From assembly GCA_007644065.1 (NCBI GenBank), contig VJWN01000032.1, positions 124,001 to 188,000 on the forward strand: a stretch of 64,000 nt of DNA, written 5' to 3'. Made by a program: the position numbers and the translations under genes. Below the pieces are notes generated by a model. The model saw only the letters and a program-made list of their open reading frames with translations. It was not told the DNA's origin and did not search any database. This DNA comes from Margaritispora aquatica. Lineage: Eukaryota > Ascomycota > Leotiomycetes > Helotiales > Discinellaceae. Shown in pieces: positions 12,035 through 22,073 of the stretch; the first letter of the stretch is position 1, and each line of letters begins with the position of its first letter.

Positions 12035-13303
12035 CTCGCTTTGGATTTGATTTGAGTGCGATCTTTGGGAAAATAGTATAGAAGGTAATAAGAGTGAAAA
12101 TAGATATGGAGCTTGCTTTCCAGTGGATAACAGGAAAATATTTTGGCCTTTTGTTTGTATTTCCCAGCGAGGCCACCAACCTTTCGTGTAACACGAATGG
12201 AGGGGTCGTGGTCAGCCCCACTATTTTTAGATGACAGTGACATAAGCTGCATCTCAGTCACCATTCTTACAGTATGCGGAGCCGCAGATGAGTTGGCCAA
12301 CAAGCTGTTTACTGAAGTGTTTTCTACCGGACTCAATGAGGAGGTGCTGCTATGTGGGTGATGTATGCTCGAATATACCTCGCTTAGCGAGGTCTGCGTG
12401 AAGTGATCTCTACTTGTATTCCCGTGCACAGCAAAAGTGATGATTAAGAATCGAGGTATGAATGACTTTCAAGTAGGATTACATTCAAACTTTTATTCGT
12501 CCTAATGGCGCTAGAGCTGAGTAAATATCTACCACTTTTATGAAAGATACATGAACCTAAGGACATGATTAAAGCTATTCCTAGTGGCAGCTCTGTCTGA
12601 CTTGCCCATTTGTTGTAAGTGTGCGCTCTGAATAGCCATATGGATTCGGTTGAAGGAAAAGCTGAGAGAACAAATGATGAGGTGAAAACTATGAGCAACG
12701 TGTGTTTACCATTCTACACATTTAATGTCCAAAAGTCACATCATTGACCTTAATAAATTCGCTTACCACCAAGTCCCCCAACGATCAAACCTGTGATTGT
12801 ACGACACCCTAGCTGCCTGCCCCATGGTTTAATGGTAATATACCTGGCTCAAATCCATCACTCACTAAGGCTAGTTTACTAGCCCCTGTCTTGGCCACCG
12901 GTGTGTGAGATAGTAACGTGTAGGTAGTCAACTTTCGATACAGGCCGGGTGGGGGTATCGCGTTATCTGCACTTATAGAAAGCTTCTGTTTGGAGGAGAT
13001 TTTATTCTTTTGCGGTTTTCTTTTTGGATGAGCGAATCAGAAGTTTGGGGAAGGTCATGTGTGATCTGGACGTATAAGGTTGAGTAGGTAATAACTTGAA
13101 GAGTTTATCTAGATTATAGTATTGTCCTATCTCAACCGTAGATCAGACTTGTTCTCATCTTTAGGTTCTATATCTGGCTCTTCATCCGTGTTAAGTCTGA
13201 CTTACTCGCAAGCTTTCCACAACAAATATTGTGTGCTTCTATATTTTGACCCCGACTCCAATATACACTGCTTATCAGTTGCCATCCGTCAAGTATACTA
13301 AAA
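12035..13303. other. Intergenic region
   Basis: About 1.27 kb with no frame above 135 codons that shows protein character. It contains the promoter of the duplicated-module gene at its left side and the 3' end of the 2EXR gene at its right. A tRNA-like D-arm string near 12825-12845 lacks the rest of a tRNA. Confidence 0.55.
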
Positions 13304-14485
13304 TCATCTCCTCCACAACCGCCTTCCCATGAACCTCTGTTGGTACTCTATTCGTGTCTCTTCATCAAACTCCCAATTATCCACATAATCCGCATAATGG
13401 GTGGCAACCACTTGTCTCCACATATTATGGTCAGCAGATACAATCTCGCAGCTCACTTCGTCATCTTCAGACAGCCTCCAGTCGGCAAATAGCTTTTGCA
13501 GCACACTTGGCTTCGAGCGACAATCCTTCGCTGAGAATTCGCGAATGTGATAGGTCGTAGGATCTTCTAGCGATAGAATCAAGCCGTTGTTCCCAATCAG
13601 ACGAAGAAGGCTTTCGCTCATCCATTGTGGTTCGAAGACAACTATTAGCCTTGGCACCCCGGTTGGGGCGAAAGCTGCTAGGTCTTCAGCAAACGCGGTC
13701 CATGTCTTCACAATGTCATCGTTGTCCCACATAATCTCTATCTTTCCGAGCTTTGGGAAAGCAGAGAGCTTGGTTATCAGAGTTTGGATCGATCCCGAAC
13801 TCTCATGGTGGCCAGATTTGGAACGTGGAAAGCGGAGAAGGGACCTCGATTTCCCAAGTAAAGTGCCGTCTCGGTCCAGACGATTTTGCTCTCCTCGCGG
13901 AGAAGCTGGCTGCAATTTGCCTTTCAAGCTAGGATTTTTGTACGCTCCTAGACCATGACGACGTAAATCTTTAAAGTGTCTCTTATCGATGTCGTTTTGA
14001 GTCGTAGAGAATCTCTTCGGGAACAGTGCGAATTGAATGCGGAGCTCAGTCGTGTGCCTGCAAATCCAAGGCTGTCTCTCCAACAGCCTTTCAATGGTCA
14101 TAGAATCACTGCACTTGGTCATGAACAAATCATCTATAATCGAGAGTCGAATAGGCCTCGTGTGGAGAATGTCGTTCATCTCATCGTGTACTTGTCGGCA
14201 TGTGCTCCAGAGACCATCGCGGCCCAACTTGTAGTCATCAGAATGAAGTATAGCCCTCGAGCGACGAGCATACTTTTCATCCAGATAAAAATTGCGCTGA
14301 TCTCTCCGTGGCTTCATGGTATCATCTTGTAGTATTATTTCGCGAGACCAGTAGTTGAAGTTAGCTTCGTTCGTGATTGCACGCAGCTGCTGGACTACCA
14401 TCTTATAAATGATCAGCCGAAGTTCGAATGGAAGATCCAGGAAGCGAAAGCCGCCATGGTGAGTTTCTTCTGGACTTTTTGACAT
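13304..14485 (-). CDS. 2EXR-domain protein (copy 1)
   Basis: A single-exon gene for 393 residues starting at a true ATG. Residues 13-30 (FRFLDLPFELRLIIYKMV) match the F-box-like start of the fungal 2EXR family: a Leu-Pro-x-E-(I/L/V)-R core followed by IY. The second family feature, a CRQVHDE box followed by a Leu/Ile-rich helix, is at about residues 95-110. The later part keeps the pattern 'aFPKLGKIEIMWDND...W..F' that recurs in the neighbouring copies. The family is expanded in Leotiomycetes and other filamentous ascomycetes and has no proven biochemical function; protein-protein interaction is often assumed. It is the longest of four copies in this 8.5-kb stretch. Confidence 0.85.
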   Translation of the reverse strand: MSKSPEETHHGGFRFLDLPFELRLIIYKMVVQQLRAITNEANFNYWSREIILQDDTMKPRRDQRNFYLDEKYARRSRAILHSDDYKLGRDGLWSTCRQVHDEMNDILHTRPIRLSIIDDLFMTKCSDSMTIERLLERQPWICRHTTELRIQFALFPKRFSTTQNDIDKRHFKDLRRHGLGAYKNPSLKGKLQPASPRGEQNRLDRDGTLLGKSRSLLRFPRSKSGHHESSGSIQTLITKLSAFPKLGKIEIMWDNDDIVKTWTAFAEDLAAFAPTGVPRLIVVFEPQWMSESLLRLIGNNGLILSLEDPTTYHIREFSAKDCRSKPSVLQKLFADWRLSEDDEVSCEIVSADHNMWRQVVATHYADYVDNWEFDEETRIEYQQRFMGRRLWRR

Positions 14486-14741
14486 CGTTAAGAAAGCTGT
14501 GGTTTAATTTGTTGTGGTGAATTTGAGGCTCCTCGATGGTTTTAAGGAGATGGGAGAAGCTCAGCCCGACAGCGCCACATTCAGCTCAGCCGCCCAGCTG
14601 AATGCCCGCGCAAAACAGAATTGTCACGTGGATATCGAAAAGTGGGACAGAGAATCAGAGGTAGATGGAGAAGACCAATAATTCGAATGAAAATTAGGGC
14701 AAATTCAAATCGCTCCCTAATATTGTAGTGAATAGCATCAT
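14486..14741. other. Short intergenic gap
   Basis: 256 bp between two genes on the same strand; holds the 2EXR promoter and the 3' end of nothing recognisable other than its neighbours. Confidence 0.6.
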
Positions 14742-16196
14742 TTATACATGCGATTGCTCTGTGTCTGATCGTTCGTCTAACTCTTCTTCATCTGTCTCAT
14801 CATCAAGTGCCGGAATCTCTTTCTCATGCTGATGCAGCTTCATGTTAACGAACATACCCCACAATCCCAGATCATAACAGATTCTGAGCGATCCAGCAAC
14901 CACGTATGCGATCCAGAATCTGTTGTTTCCAGCCAAAATGCCTGTGACCGTTGGCCCAGAAGCAGCTGCAAGCGTTCGAAGCGTTGAGGTAATTCCCATG
15001 ACAGCCGTTCGCTCTTCTGGCTTTACCACAGCCGCAATGAATGCTGATCTTGGGGCCTGATCCATATTATTTAGACCAGTTCGCAAGAAAAAAAGTGCAA
15101 CTGCGAGGATGACATTTGATGGAAGGGGAAAGAGCAGGACAGCTGCTGATGAAGGCAGATGCGTGAACACCATGGTATTGACAAGCCCGACGTATTTCGA
15201 AAGTGGACCTGCAAATACTGTCGAAAACGATGATAGAAAATAGGAAGCTGACAGAATGTCTCCAAGGGTTGACTTTGGAAGATGAAATTTGTGGTCCATG
15301 TAGTAGACTGTCAGGGAGTAACCTGTCATACCATCTGCTAGTGAGTCGACCACTAAGAGAAACCATAGCTTGTACATAATAGAGCGAGTTCCATTTGAGA
15401 TCTGAGCAAACATGCTCTTCTTAGAAGCAGCACTTGGAGCAGAATTAGTCTGTCCTGGAGCTTCGAATTCGCTATCTGTTGGGCTCATTTCGTCCAGCAG
15501 GGTTTCCGATTCTTCAGTTTTCGGGTCTTTCTTCTGTACTTCGCATTTCTCACTCATGAGCAATGATAGGCACATATTCAGAATCCCCATTGCAGAATAC
15601 ATCCAGAATACGGTATGGTATGCCGCCACAGTCGACCAGCCTTCCAGACCTTGAAGGTACTCAACAAGTCGACCAGAAACTTCGGTACCAATTGCTGAGC
15701 CAATGCTTGATGTCGTGATGTACCAAGCAAGGACATCGGACCTCGTGTTGGGATTTGTAAGATGGCTTAGAGTACTTTCTTCAATCGCACGGAAAGGCCC
15801 AAAATCTCCACCAGTGGCGCTAATGACTCCAACAATCGCTGCTCCAAGCAGGATCCAGAAATTTTCGAAATATGCGAAGACCGCTCCAGAAAGAACCATC
15901 AACAAGGAGCCGAGAAACAGAACTTTCCTCCTCCCAACACTATCCGCAACCAGTGTGAGAAATACAGAAAGCAAAACATCTCCAAGCAGCGTGAGTGTCA
16001 TAAACAAGCCAATATAGGTGTCGCTAAACTTCAGCGCCGAGAAGAACAAGGCCATGATCAGAGAAGTGGTTCCATATGCCAACATGCGTGTACATCTTGA
16101 CAAGATGATGAGCCAGGCATCGAGGCCGGTCTCCTTGAGGGACTTCAGCCCAAAGAATTGGTAAAACCATTGCAACTTTGCTTTTACGACAGACAT
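14742..16196 (-). CDS. Major facilitator superfamily transporter
   Basis: An integral membrane permease of 484 residues, single exon. The open frame reaches 16271 only through a TTG codon; the first ATG is at 16196 (MSVVKAKLQ). Hydrophobic helices are evenly spread in two halves of about six, separated by a charged loop around residues 220-265 (acidic and Ser-rich). The loop after helix 2 reads LVADSVGRRKVLFLG, the classic MFS motif with D, G and RR. The acidic cytoplasmic C-terminus (DDETDEEELDERSD) is unusual but not unique. Substrate cannot be told; no metabolic genes adjoin it. Its neighbours on both sides are 2EXR genes, which gives no functional clue. Confidence 0.88.
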   Translation of the reverse strand: MSVVKAKLQWFYQFFGLKSLKETGLDAWLIILSRCTRMLAYGTTSLIMALFFSALKFSDTYIGLFMTLTLLGDVLLSVFLTLVADSVGRRKVLFLGSLLMVLSGAVFAYFENFWILLGAAIVGVISATGGDFGPFRAIEESTLSHLTNPNTRSDVLAWYITTSSIGSAIGTEVSGRLVEYLQGLEGWSTVAAYHTVFWMYSAMGILNMCLSLLMSEKCEVQKKDPKTEESETLLDEMSPTDSEFEAPGQTNSAPSAASKKSMFAQISNGTRSIMYKLWFLLVVDSLADGMTGYSLTVYYMDHKFHLPKSTLGDILSASYFLSSFSTVFAGPLSKYVGLVNTMVFTHLPSSAAVLLFPLPSNVILAVALFFLRTGLNNMDQAPRSAFIAAVVKPEERTAVMGITSTLRTLAAASGPTVTGILAGNNRFWIAYVVAGSLRICYDLGLWGMFVNMKLHQHEKEIPALDDETDEEELDERSDTEQSHV

Positions 16197-16883
16197 GGCT
16201 GAGCCTTGGGTGAAATTTGACGAATATGATCCGTTTAACTGGATCTTCTGGAGATTATGAAACGAAACCAAAGAGAGTGAAAATCAATCAACAGTGGGAT
16301 GAAAATTGAGAGGCCCTACACTTACTAAGTTTTGGCATTTTCATTGGTTGATATCTGCTGTACCTATGCCGAGTTACCGGCGGTGTGCCTCTGAGCCTCG
16401 TCCGAAATACTAGTCATGAGCTAAGGTAATGATCCATTACTCTACATGATTTGGGATATACGAAAGACAAAATGTATGTAAGTTCTTTGAAGTCATTGTG
16501 AAGGATTGCAAAAGAAACCGATCTCAACTTTGTACTACTTTGGATATTTGGTGCTGACAACAGTTGACCGATATGGGCGAGACTTACCCCGCGATTAAGC
16601 GAAGGTCACATGACTCTGGACTATCTCAGAAAGGTACTGTTTTTGTAAGAGAAAAGTTGAAGTATTACTGTAGGATAGAGCAGTGTTAATTAATCAAGCT
16701 ATGAATTGAAGAGATGTGTGCTTGGTGATCGTGAATGGAATGCTTTGCTCGATCAGTACAAACATTCCCAACCACTGTTTCAAACAACCCTGCAAGTCAT
16801 CAGGCATCAATAACATTTGACTTCATAGGATCTTTGAACAACCGTTGCAAGACTTCTATCAACCATTGCTTACCAAAAAACAA
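16197..16883. promoter_or_regulatory. Divergent intergenic region
   Basis: 687 bp between the MFS gene (-) and a 2EXR gene (+), expected to hold both promoters. No clear motif was singled out. Confidence 0.5.
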
Positions 16884-17756
16884 ATGATGGATACTTCTTC
16901 AACACTCCATTTTCTTCACCTGCCTCTTGAGGTCAGACTGATGATTTACAGGCTCTTTCTACCCCTCCCAGTATCAGCTATGTGGGACCGATGGATTTAC
17001 CATCCTGGGCATATCATTTTCCTCATATCTCGCAATAGAGCTACAGCCGAACCACGAATATCATCCCTAGGTCGTGCTCCTCGTTTGGCTGCTTACCAGA
17101 CTGGTATACTCGCTTTGAGAGCTGTTAATAGACAGCTCTGGCATGAAACAAAGAATCTGATTAGTGTTGACCCGTTGAAGTTGCGCATTATAGACAGTCT
17201 GACATTTAGAGACTGCTCGAATAATGCTGTACTCGACTTATTGCGCAGCCCATGGATCCGAGAAAATGTCCAACACCTTCAGCTTTACTTGGCAGAGGAC
17301 GGAGTGGGTTTCACATATCCAGTGTCCCACTCAAACCCCGGATCTCCACAATACCCCTCAGCCTATGGCATGTTTTTAAGTCGAGTCAGGAACTACATCT
17401 TCAACCAGAAAGTTCAAGTACAAAAACCAAAAGACTTGCGTAAGCTTGCAGCTGTCCTCGAAACATTCCCAAAACTCAAGACGGTGGATATCTTGACAGA
17501 TAGAGGAATTCTTTTCGACATCTGGGCGGATCCCTGGGCTGATTCGAGCGCTCTGTTGGCCCTGGTTAGGCAAGGGATAACAGTGGAGTTCAAATTTCCT
17601 TTACAATACAATTCTGCTGGGGGGGAAATATTCCGCGACGAATTTGATGCAATGCTTCGGAGAAAGCAACATTGGGCGATATTTTTCAGAAAGCCAACTT
17701 TGAGATGGATTTCTAGTGGTCAAAATGACCGTCGTTTGGAGGCTGTGGGAGATTGA
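16884..17756 (+). CDS. 2EXR-domain protein (copy 2)
   Basis: A 290-residue single-exon protein. The frame opens at a TTG at 16845, so I place the start at the first ATG (MMDTSSTLHFLHLPLEVR). The family box LHLPLEVRLMIYRLFL comes directly after, then ALRAVNRQLWHETKNL, then LFPKL-type text (ETFPKLKTVDILTD) and a Trp-rich stretch IWADPWADSSAL. These elements occur in the same order as in copies 1, 3 and 4, showing common descent, although the sequences have diverged strongly. No catalytic residues, signal peptide or membrane segment is seen. Function unknown. Confidence 0.82.
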   Translation: MMDTSSTLHFLHLPLEVRLMIYRLFLPLPVSAMWDRWIYHPGHIIFLISRNRATAEPRISSLGRAPRLAAYQTGILALRAVNRQLWHETKNLISVDPLKLRIIDSLTFRDCSNNAVLDLLRSPWIRENVQHLQLYLAEDGVGFTYPVSHSNPGSPQYPSAYGMFLSRVRNYIFNQKVQVQKPKDLRKLAAVLETFPKLKTVDILTDRGILFDIWADPWADSSALLALVRQGITVEFKFPLQYNSAGGEIFRDEFDAMLRRKQHWAIFFRKPTLRWISSGQNDRRLEAVGD

Positions 17757-17789
17757 AGTTGGCGGTGGGCATAGTTACTTGTATATAGC

Positions 17790-17920
17790 CCAAATACTGC
17801 AGCCAAGAAACTAGGAGTATATTCCTATTCAAGTAGTATTCACTAGAATCTGATGGGTTCATTGGTCAAAAAGCGCCTGCTCTACAGAAAATATCTAGAA
17901 ATCTTGGCTGCAGTATTTGG
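17790..17920. repeat. 131-bp unit bounded by 19-bp perfect inverted repeats
   Basis: CCAAATACTGCAGCCAAGA at 17790-17808 is the exact reverse complement of 17902-17920. The spacer is about 93 bp and the similarity continues imperfectly inward (CTAG boxes on both sides). It lies in the 3' region of copy 2 and just upstream of copy 3. It could be a small MITE or a transcript hairpin. No clear target-site duplication was seen, so the mobile-element reading is open. Confidence 0.6.
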
Positions 17921-18090
17921 TCAAATTGGGAGTACGAGTACGAGTTTGTTGTATGGCCGGTGATTAGGTTTTGTCTAGCTACTGCCAATTACTTAGACTG
18001 TATAAGACCATCGAAGAGAAGGATGAAGACACCTGCTCTCCTCGACTATACGGCAAAATCTTAGGAGCTCGAGATACAATACGAATCAGA

Positions 18091-18954
18091 ATGGAGCTTC
18101 TCACTGTACCTCTGAATGTTCGAAACCTCATCTATGAACTGTTACTGCAGGATCCCAAATCCCGCCCACGCTCGCGAATCCGCCGTGGCTGGGACAAACC
18201 TCGGAATTTCGAAATCGCAAGATTCAATGTCGCCCACCTGCCATTCCTGTCCTGCGAAGACATGAAGGGACCCCGAACACCTTGGCCTACCGTATTCAAA
18301 AACTTACGAATGTGCTGTAAACAACTCCATGCCGAAACGGGACCTCGTGTCGCCCTTCCGCTTGTCAACTTGACAATAATGGACAACAGGCTGCTCGAAT
18401 TCAGCGCAGCTCCGGAAACATTTGACCTCTTGGAAATGAACGGCTGGTTAGAGAGTCGAATCCGAAAAGTGCAAATCAAGGTCTGGTATTTTGGCACCAC
18501 ACTTGTGTACACCCCACCGGATGAGGATATGTGGTTCCCATACCGGGACAATGATATTCCAGGCGCCAGAAAGGACAAGAAGTTAACATGGCCTCAAAGC
18601 GCGTTGACTGAAAGAGGAAAATCGTTGAGCACTTTTGCTGAATACCTTGAGACACTACCATTGTTAGAAGAAGTGACGCTGAATGTTGATCCTTCTGGCA
18701 CATCAATGAAAGCATTTTTCGAGCACTGGCGAGATCCGCTTGGTGATGCCGAAGCACTTTGGCCGCTCAAAGAAAGGGGAGTGAAAGTTCGTCTCAGGGC
18801 AAACTTCGGGTCCGAGAATTTTTATCGTAATACACCGGTATCGGAGGCATTCAAAGTCGAGTTGAATGAGTTGATGGAGAAGAAGAAGTTTCGGCGAAAG
18901 ATGAAATTGGGGAAGACGGATGAGCGATCTGAATGGGAGTTTACGGAGACTTGA
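18091..18954 (+). CDS. 2EXR-domain protein (copy 3)
   Basis: A 287-residue protein. The frame runs upstream to a TTG at 17971, but the first ATG is at 18091 and places the family box at the very N-terminus (MELLTVPLNVRNLIYELLL), where it belongs. The second box is NLRMCCKQLHAETGPRV at about residues 70-86, followed by LTIMDNRLLEF. The C-terminal half has the familiar LPLLEEVTLNVD, a Trp (FFEHWRDPLGDAEAL) and a final basic region (KKKFRRKMKLGK) that might be a nuclear targeting signal. It follows copy 2 on the same strand, 334 bp away, consistent with an old tandem duplication. Confidence 0.82.
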   Translation: MELLTVPLNVRNLIYELLLQDPKSRPRSRIRRGWDKPRNFEIARFNVAHLPFLSCEDMKGPRTPWPTVFKNLRMCCKQLHAETGPRVALPLVNLTIMDNRLLEFSAAPETFDLLEMNGWLESRIRKVQIKVWYFGTTLVYTPPDEDMWFPYRDNDIPGARKDKKLTWPQSALTERGKSLSTFAEYLETLPLLEEVTLNVDPSGTSMKAFFEHWRDPLGDAEALWPLKERGVKVRLRANFGSENFYRNTPVSEAFKVELNELMEKKKFRRKMKLGKTDERSEWEFTET

Positions 18955-19547
18955 CACATGATGTTGTCTATTTTCCGCTTGCACCAGTCACTAATCGACA
19001 TTCTCTATGTCGACCAATGCCCTGAAGCATAACAAATGGGACGGACAGCAAACAAGGATGGTGGAAGTGGGAAGGGATATTCCTTTGACGTGAACAGCTG
19101 GATGACTAGCTGCGGGATCTACAAGCACCAAACACCGGTCGCCAATCACTGAATCGACATTGCCGACCCTACATAAGCTAGCGCCAAAGTTCTACTATGG
19201 CGCAGAGCTTGGCTGACGTCATCTCACCTTGTTTAACAACAACTCTCCTGACGCTTTACCAGTGTTGGAGTGACAATCATCTGACTTGTGTCAAAGGGAT
19301 CTTGGTACTTCACATCGGCATCCTCCTCCGCTCGCTATGAATCTTGGAGAAGCTTGATTTATGCAGGTTGACAAGAACAAGTGCTGAATGACGATGTTAA
19401 GGATCAGCTGTTCCTCATTTAGTATTGAGGTCGTTTGCGAAGTGAATATAACTAAGGACTTTTTCCCTGCCAAAAATTGTATTTAAAGTCATAGACGTAT
19501 ACAAAAGATTATCTTCAATTTCCTCTATCCCACTAAATCACATTAAG
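18955..19547. other. Intergenic region with promoter of SUR7-like gene
   Basis: 593 bp without protein-like frames. The 60 bases before 19548 are AT-rich then pyrimidine-rich (TTTCCTCTATCCCAC), like a fungal core promoter and 5' leader. Confidence 0.5.
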
Positions 19548-20518
19548 ATGGGTCGAATAATCCCTCTGCTAACTCTCATCCCCACGATCTTCACCTTCAT
19601 CGCCATCATACTCATCAACGTAGGAGGAGTAGGCCGCTCCTTTTCAGGAGGCTTTGCGAATCCACAGAACAGAAACCTAGATCTGCTTTCCGTATGCCTT
19701 CCACATTTTCAAGCCTTGCTTGCCAATCCCACGCTAACGCCCTCATACAGTTCAATTATACCGTCTCCCCAGGATCAGGCACATCTTTCTACACCATCTC
19801 CATCTTCCTCAATCGCCAATGTCGCGGTGGACAATCCCAACTAGCTGCCCAAAGAGGTTCACCAGCTGGACAGCAATGCCCCGCATACGCATCTAGAACT
19901 CTCCGAGATAGCAGTTCTGTCTTGACTCCAAACCTGCTGCTAAGCACAGTCTCGCCATTTCGCTTCAGTACAGTGAACTTGGACGCGCCGTTTGCGCTGT
20001 ACGTCGTGGCTGCTATATGCGTTCTCTTGGCGATGATAATGGGCCTTGTAAGTGCGAGCTCGGACAAACAGACTAAAGGTCCAAGAATTCTCGGGACTCT
20101 GTTCTCAACGGTAAGCTGTGTCCTCTCTTTCACAAAAGTCGAGCCATGCTGATCGTCTACCATCTAGCTCACATTCATCTTCGTCCTGAGCGCCTCCGCA
20201 GTCATAACCTGGCAAACTCTCCATCTAAGCGATCAAATCCAGAACGACACGCTTGATACAGTATCCCTTAGGAATACTACCTATGGCGCATCCTTCAACG
20301 ATTACATCCCCTACACCATCACGATTGAAGATATAAATGTCGGTAAGCCAGTTCAGGGTCTCACGTGGGCGGCTGTGGTGGCGATGTCGATTGCGGTCGT
20401 GATGTGGGTTTACGCTATGATGAAAGCGCCCAAAAGGACGGATGTGGCGCCTCCTGCGTATAAGGAGGAGAGGATGCCGGTGAGTCCAAGTGAGAGGTGT
20501 GTGCAGGGTGGTGTTTGA
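19548..20518 (+). CDS. SUR7/PalI-type four-helix membrane protein
   Basis: Three exons (19548-19691, 19751-20110, 20168-20518) joined in phase 0 give 284 residues. Helix 1 is LIPTIFTFIAIILINVGGV at residues 8-26. A large extracellular loop follows, holding two cysteines (NRQCRGG and GQQCPAY) and N-glycosylation sequons. Helix 2 (ALYVVAAICVLLAMIMGLV), helix 3 (LTFIFVLSASAVITW) and helix 4 (AAVVAMSIAVVMWVYAM) follow. A cytoplasmic tail ends with a PPAYKEE box, a PY-like motif that in fungi can recruit Rsp5-type ligases. The layout matches SUR7/PalI plasma-membrane proteins linked to eisosomes or pH signalling; which of these is not resolved by sequence alone. Confidence 0.8.
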
Positions 20519-20874
20519 GTGGGGTTGGTGGAGTGTACGATAGAGCGAACATTTTTAGAGTATCCGTGAAGCTGGCGTTTTGTTACGGTTGATGTTTATC
20601 CTATTGTATCTTGTACAGCGTAGTCTATGGTCTTGATATGTCGAACTTTTGCGGGAATCCGGCAAATTTGAGGATATGGCAAGCACCTTCACGTTCATTG
20701 TACTTGAATATATGCTTGGATGTATGCCAAACTATGACATTGAATGTACAACACGACTCATCACAGGAAATGGTCAAGGATATGTTGAAGTGACAAAACA
20801 GTATATGAAATGTACCTTATTAATCCAATAAAACTTGCAAATCGCTTTCTCTCAAAGCCTCTGGCATCCACATT
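20519..20874. other. Convergent intergenic region
   Basis: 356 bp of 3' flanking sequence between convergent genes; no features recognised. Confidence 0.6.
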
Positions 20875-21759
20875 TCACTCCCTAGATAAACTCTCCTCAG
20901 CAGTCAAAACTTTCGGCCTCAACTTGAACAAAGCCCCATGCATCGGCCCCAACTTACTCAGCACAACCCTACGCTCCCCGTGGAATTTGTACTCTGACAT
21001 TCTCCCCATCAATAAACTGAACCGCTCATAGGTCTCTAACTGTCTCGACCTCGTCACAAACTGCAGGATATGCACATACACCTCCCGTTCTAACAGCGGC
21101 AAGAAAGCCTCGATTTCGGAAAGCGGGTCAGCCCAGCGGTCGTACAGGTCTGGATCATCGGTGTTGATGATGACGAAGTTGAGTCTGGGGCAGCATTCCA
21201 TGAATGCGATGAGAGGGAGGAAGGTGAATGGGGCTGAACTGGTGTTGAGAGGGGGATTTGTGGGTTTGAAGATGCTCTTGGTGAGGTTGTACATGGGTTG
21301 GAGCCATTTCGAAATAGTAGATTTAGTTGGTGGATGGGACCAGGTCGTTGGGCTGTGGAGATGTTTTCCGTTTTCAACAATTTCAATTTGTATCGCGACG
21401 ATATTCTCCATTGCGAAACGGTTGCTTGTGAAATCGCGTAGAGTCTCAGGAGTCCACCTCTCCATCGAAACTTTATCAGTGATCTCCATGGCTAGGTTGG
21501 GATATTTAGTCAGACTTGCTGTTTCGAAGTACAACTGTCGACATGATGATCTGACTCCTTGAAGGGTATTGCGTTCATATGGAGACGTAGTCGATCCAAC
21601 CTGCCCAACTAGATATGCTCCTGTAAGAGGTGGTTTGTATTGGGCGTCTCTGAGGGACGCTTTCATTGGATTGCGTTGAAGATGATGGTAGATCATCTGG
21701 CGTATCTCGAGAGGGAGACTGAGAAGACTTGGGTGTTCAGCCATTGACATGTTAGACAT
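20875..21759 (-). CDS. 2EXR-domain protein (copy 4)
   Basis: A 294-residue single-exon protein starting at the first ATG after a TTG-opened frame. The N-terminal box LLSLPLEIRQMIYHHL is near residues 12-27. VRSSCRQLYFETASL forms the second box at about 70-85. The C-terminal half repeats the family pattern FMECCPRLNFVIINTDD...YDRWADPLSEIEAFLPLL, closely parallel to copies 2 and 3 (PKLKTVDILTD...IWADPWADSSAL; LLEEVTLNVD...HWRDPLGDAEAL). That shared W-(A/R)-DP block suggests copies 2, 3 and 4 are nearer to each other than to copy 1. Function unknown. Confidence 0.82.
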   Translation of the reverse strand: MSNMSMAEHPSLLSLPLEIRQMIYHHLQRNPMKASLRDAQYKPPLTGAYLVGQVGSTTSPYERNTLQGVRSSCRQLYFETASLTKYPNLAMEITDKVSMERWTPETLRDFTSNRFAMENIVAIQIEIVENGKHLHSPTTWSHPPTKSTISKWLQPMYNLTKSIFKPTNPPLNTSSAPFTFLPLIAFMECCPRLNFVIINTDDPDLYDRWADPLSEIEAFLPLLEREVYVHILQFVTRSRQLETYERFSLLMGRMSEYKFHGERRVVLSKLGPMHGALFKLRPKVLTAEESLSRE

Positions 21760-22073
21760 ATCCTGCAAATACTTTGAAGTTCGAATGGATTGTTCTTGAA
21801 ATTCGTAGGTATCCTATACAAGCTCCTCGAAACGGGAAATATTATCAGACATAAGATAAGCACGATGTAAACTTCAGGAATGTGGAGGCTGAGGCGCAGT
21901 CAAATGCATCTCAGATGAGCTGGTGGGGGTGGCGCAATATTGCTGCTGCCTTGACATCATGAACTGACAAGCTTTCCTTTCAAGAACATCTAAGATTGAT
22001 TCTCAATAGATGAGAAAAGTGCAGCATTTCCATTCTGTCCCACTCGCCAATCGAAATAATATAGTTTCTTAAC
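21760..22073. other. Intergenic region
   Basis: 314 bp holding the promoter of 2EXR copy 4 and the 3' end of the aldolase-like gene. No further feature seen. Confidence 0.5.

Noticed and set aside
12820..12910. tRNA-like string with a D-arm look (TGGTTTAATGGTAA)
   Set aside because: No matching T-arm (GGTTCGAATCC type) and no acceptor stem pairing could be found.
17971..18090. 40-residue N-terminal extension of 2EXR copy 3
   Set aside because: It starts at TTG with no ATG; the family box begins at the ATG at 18091.
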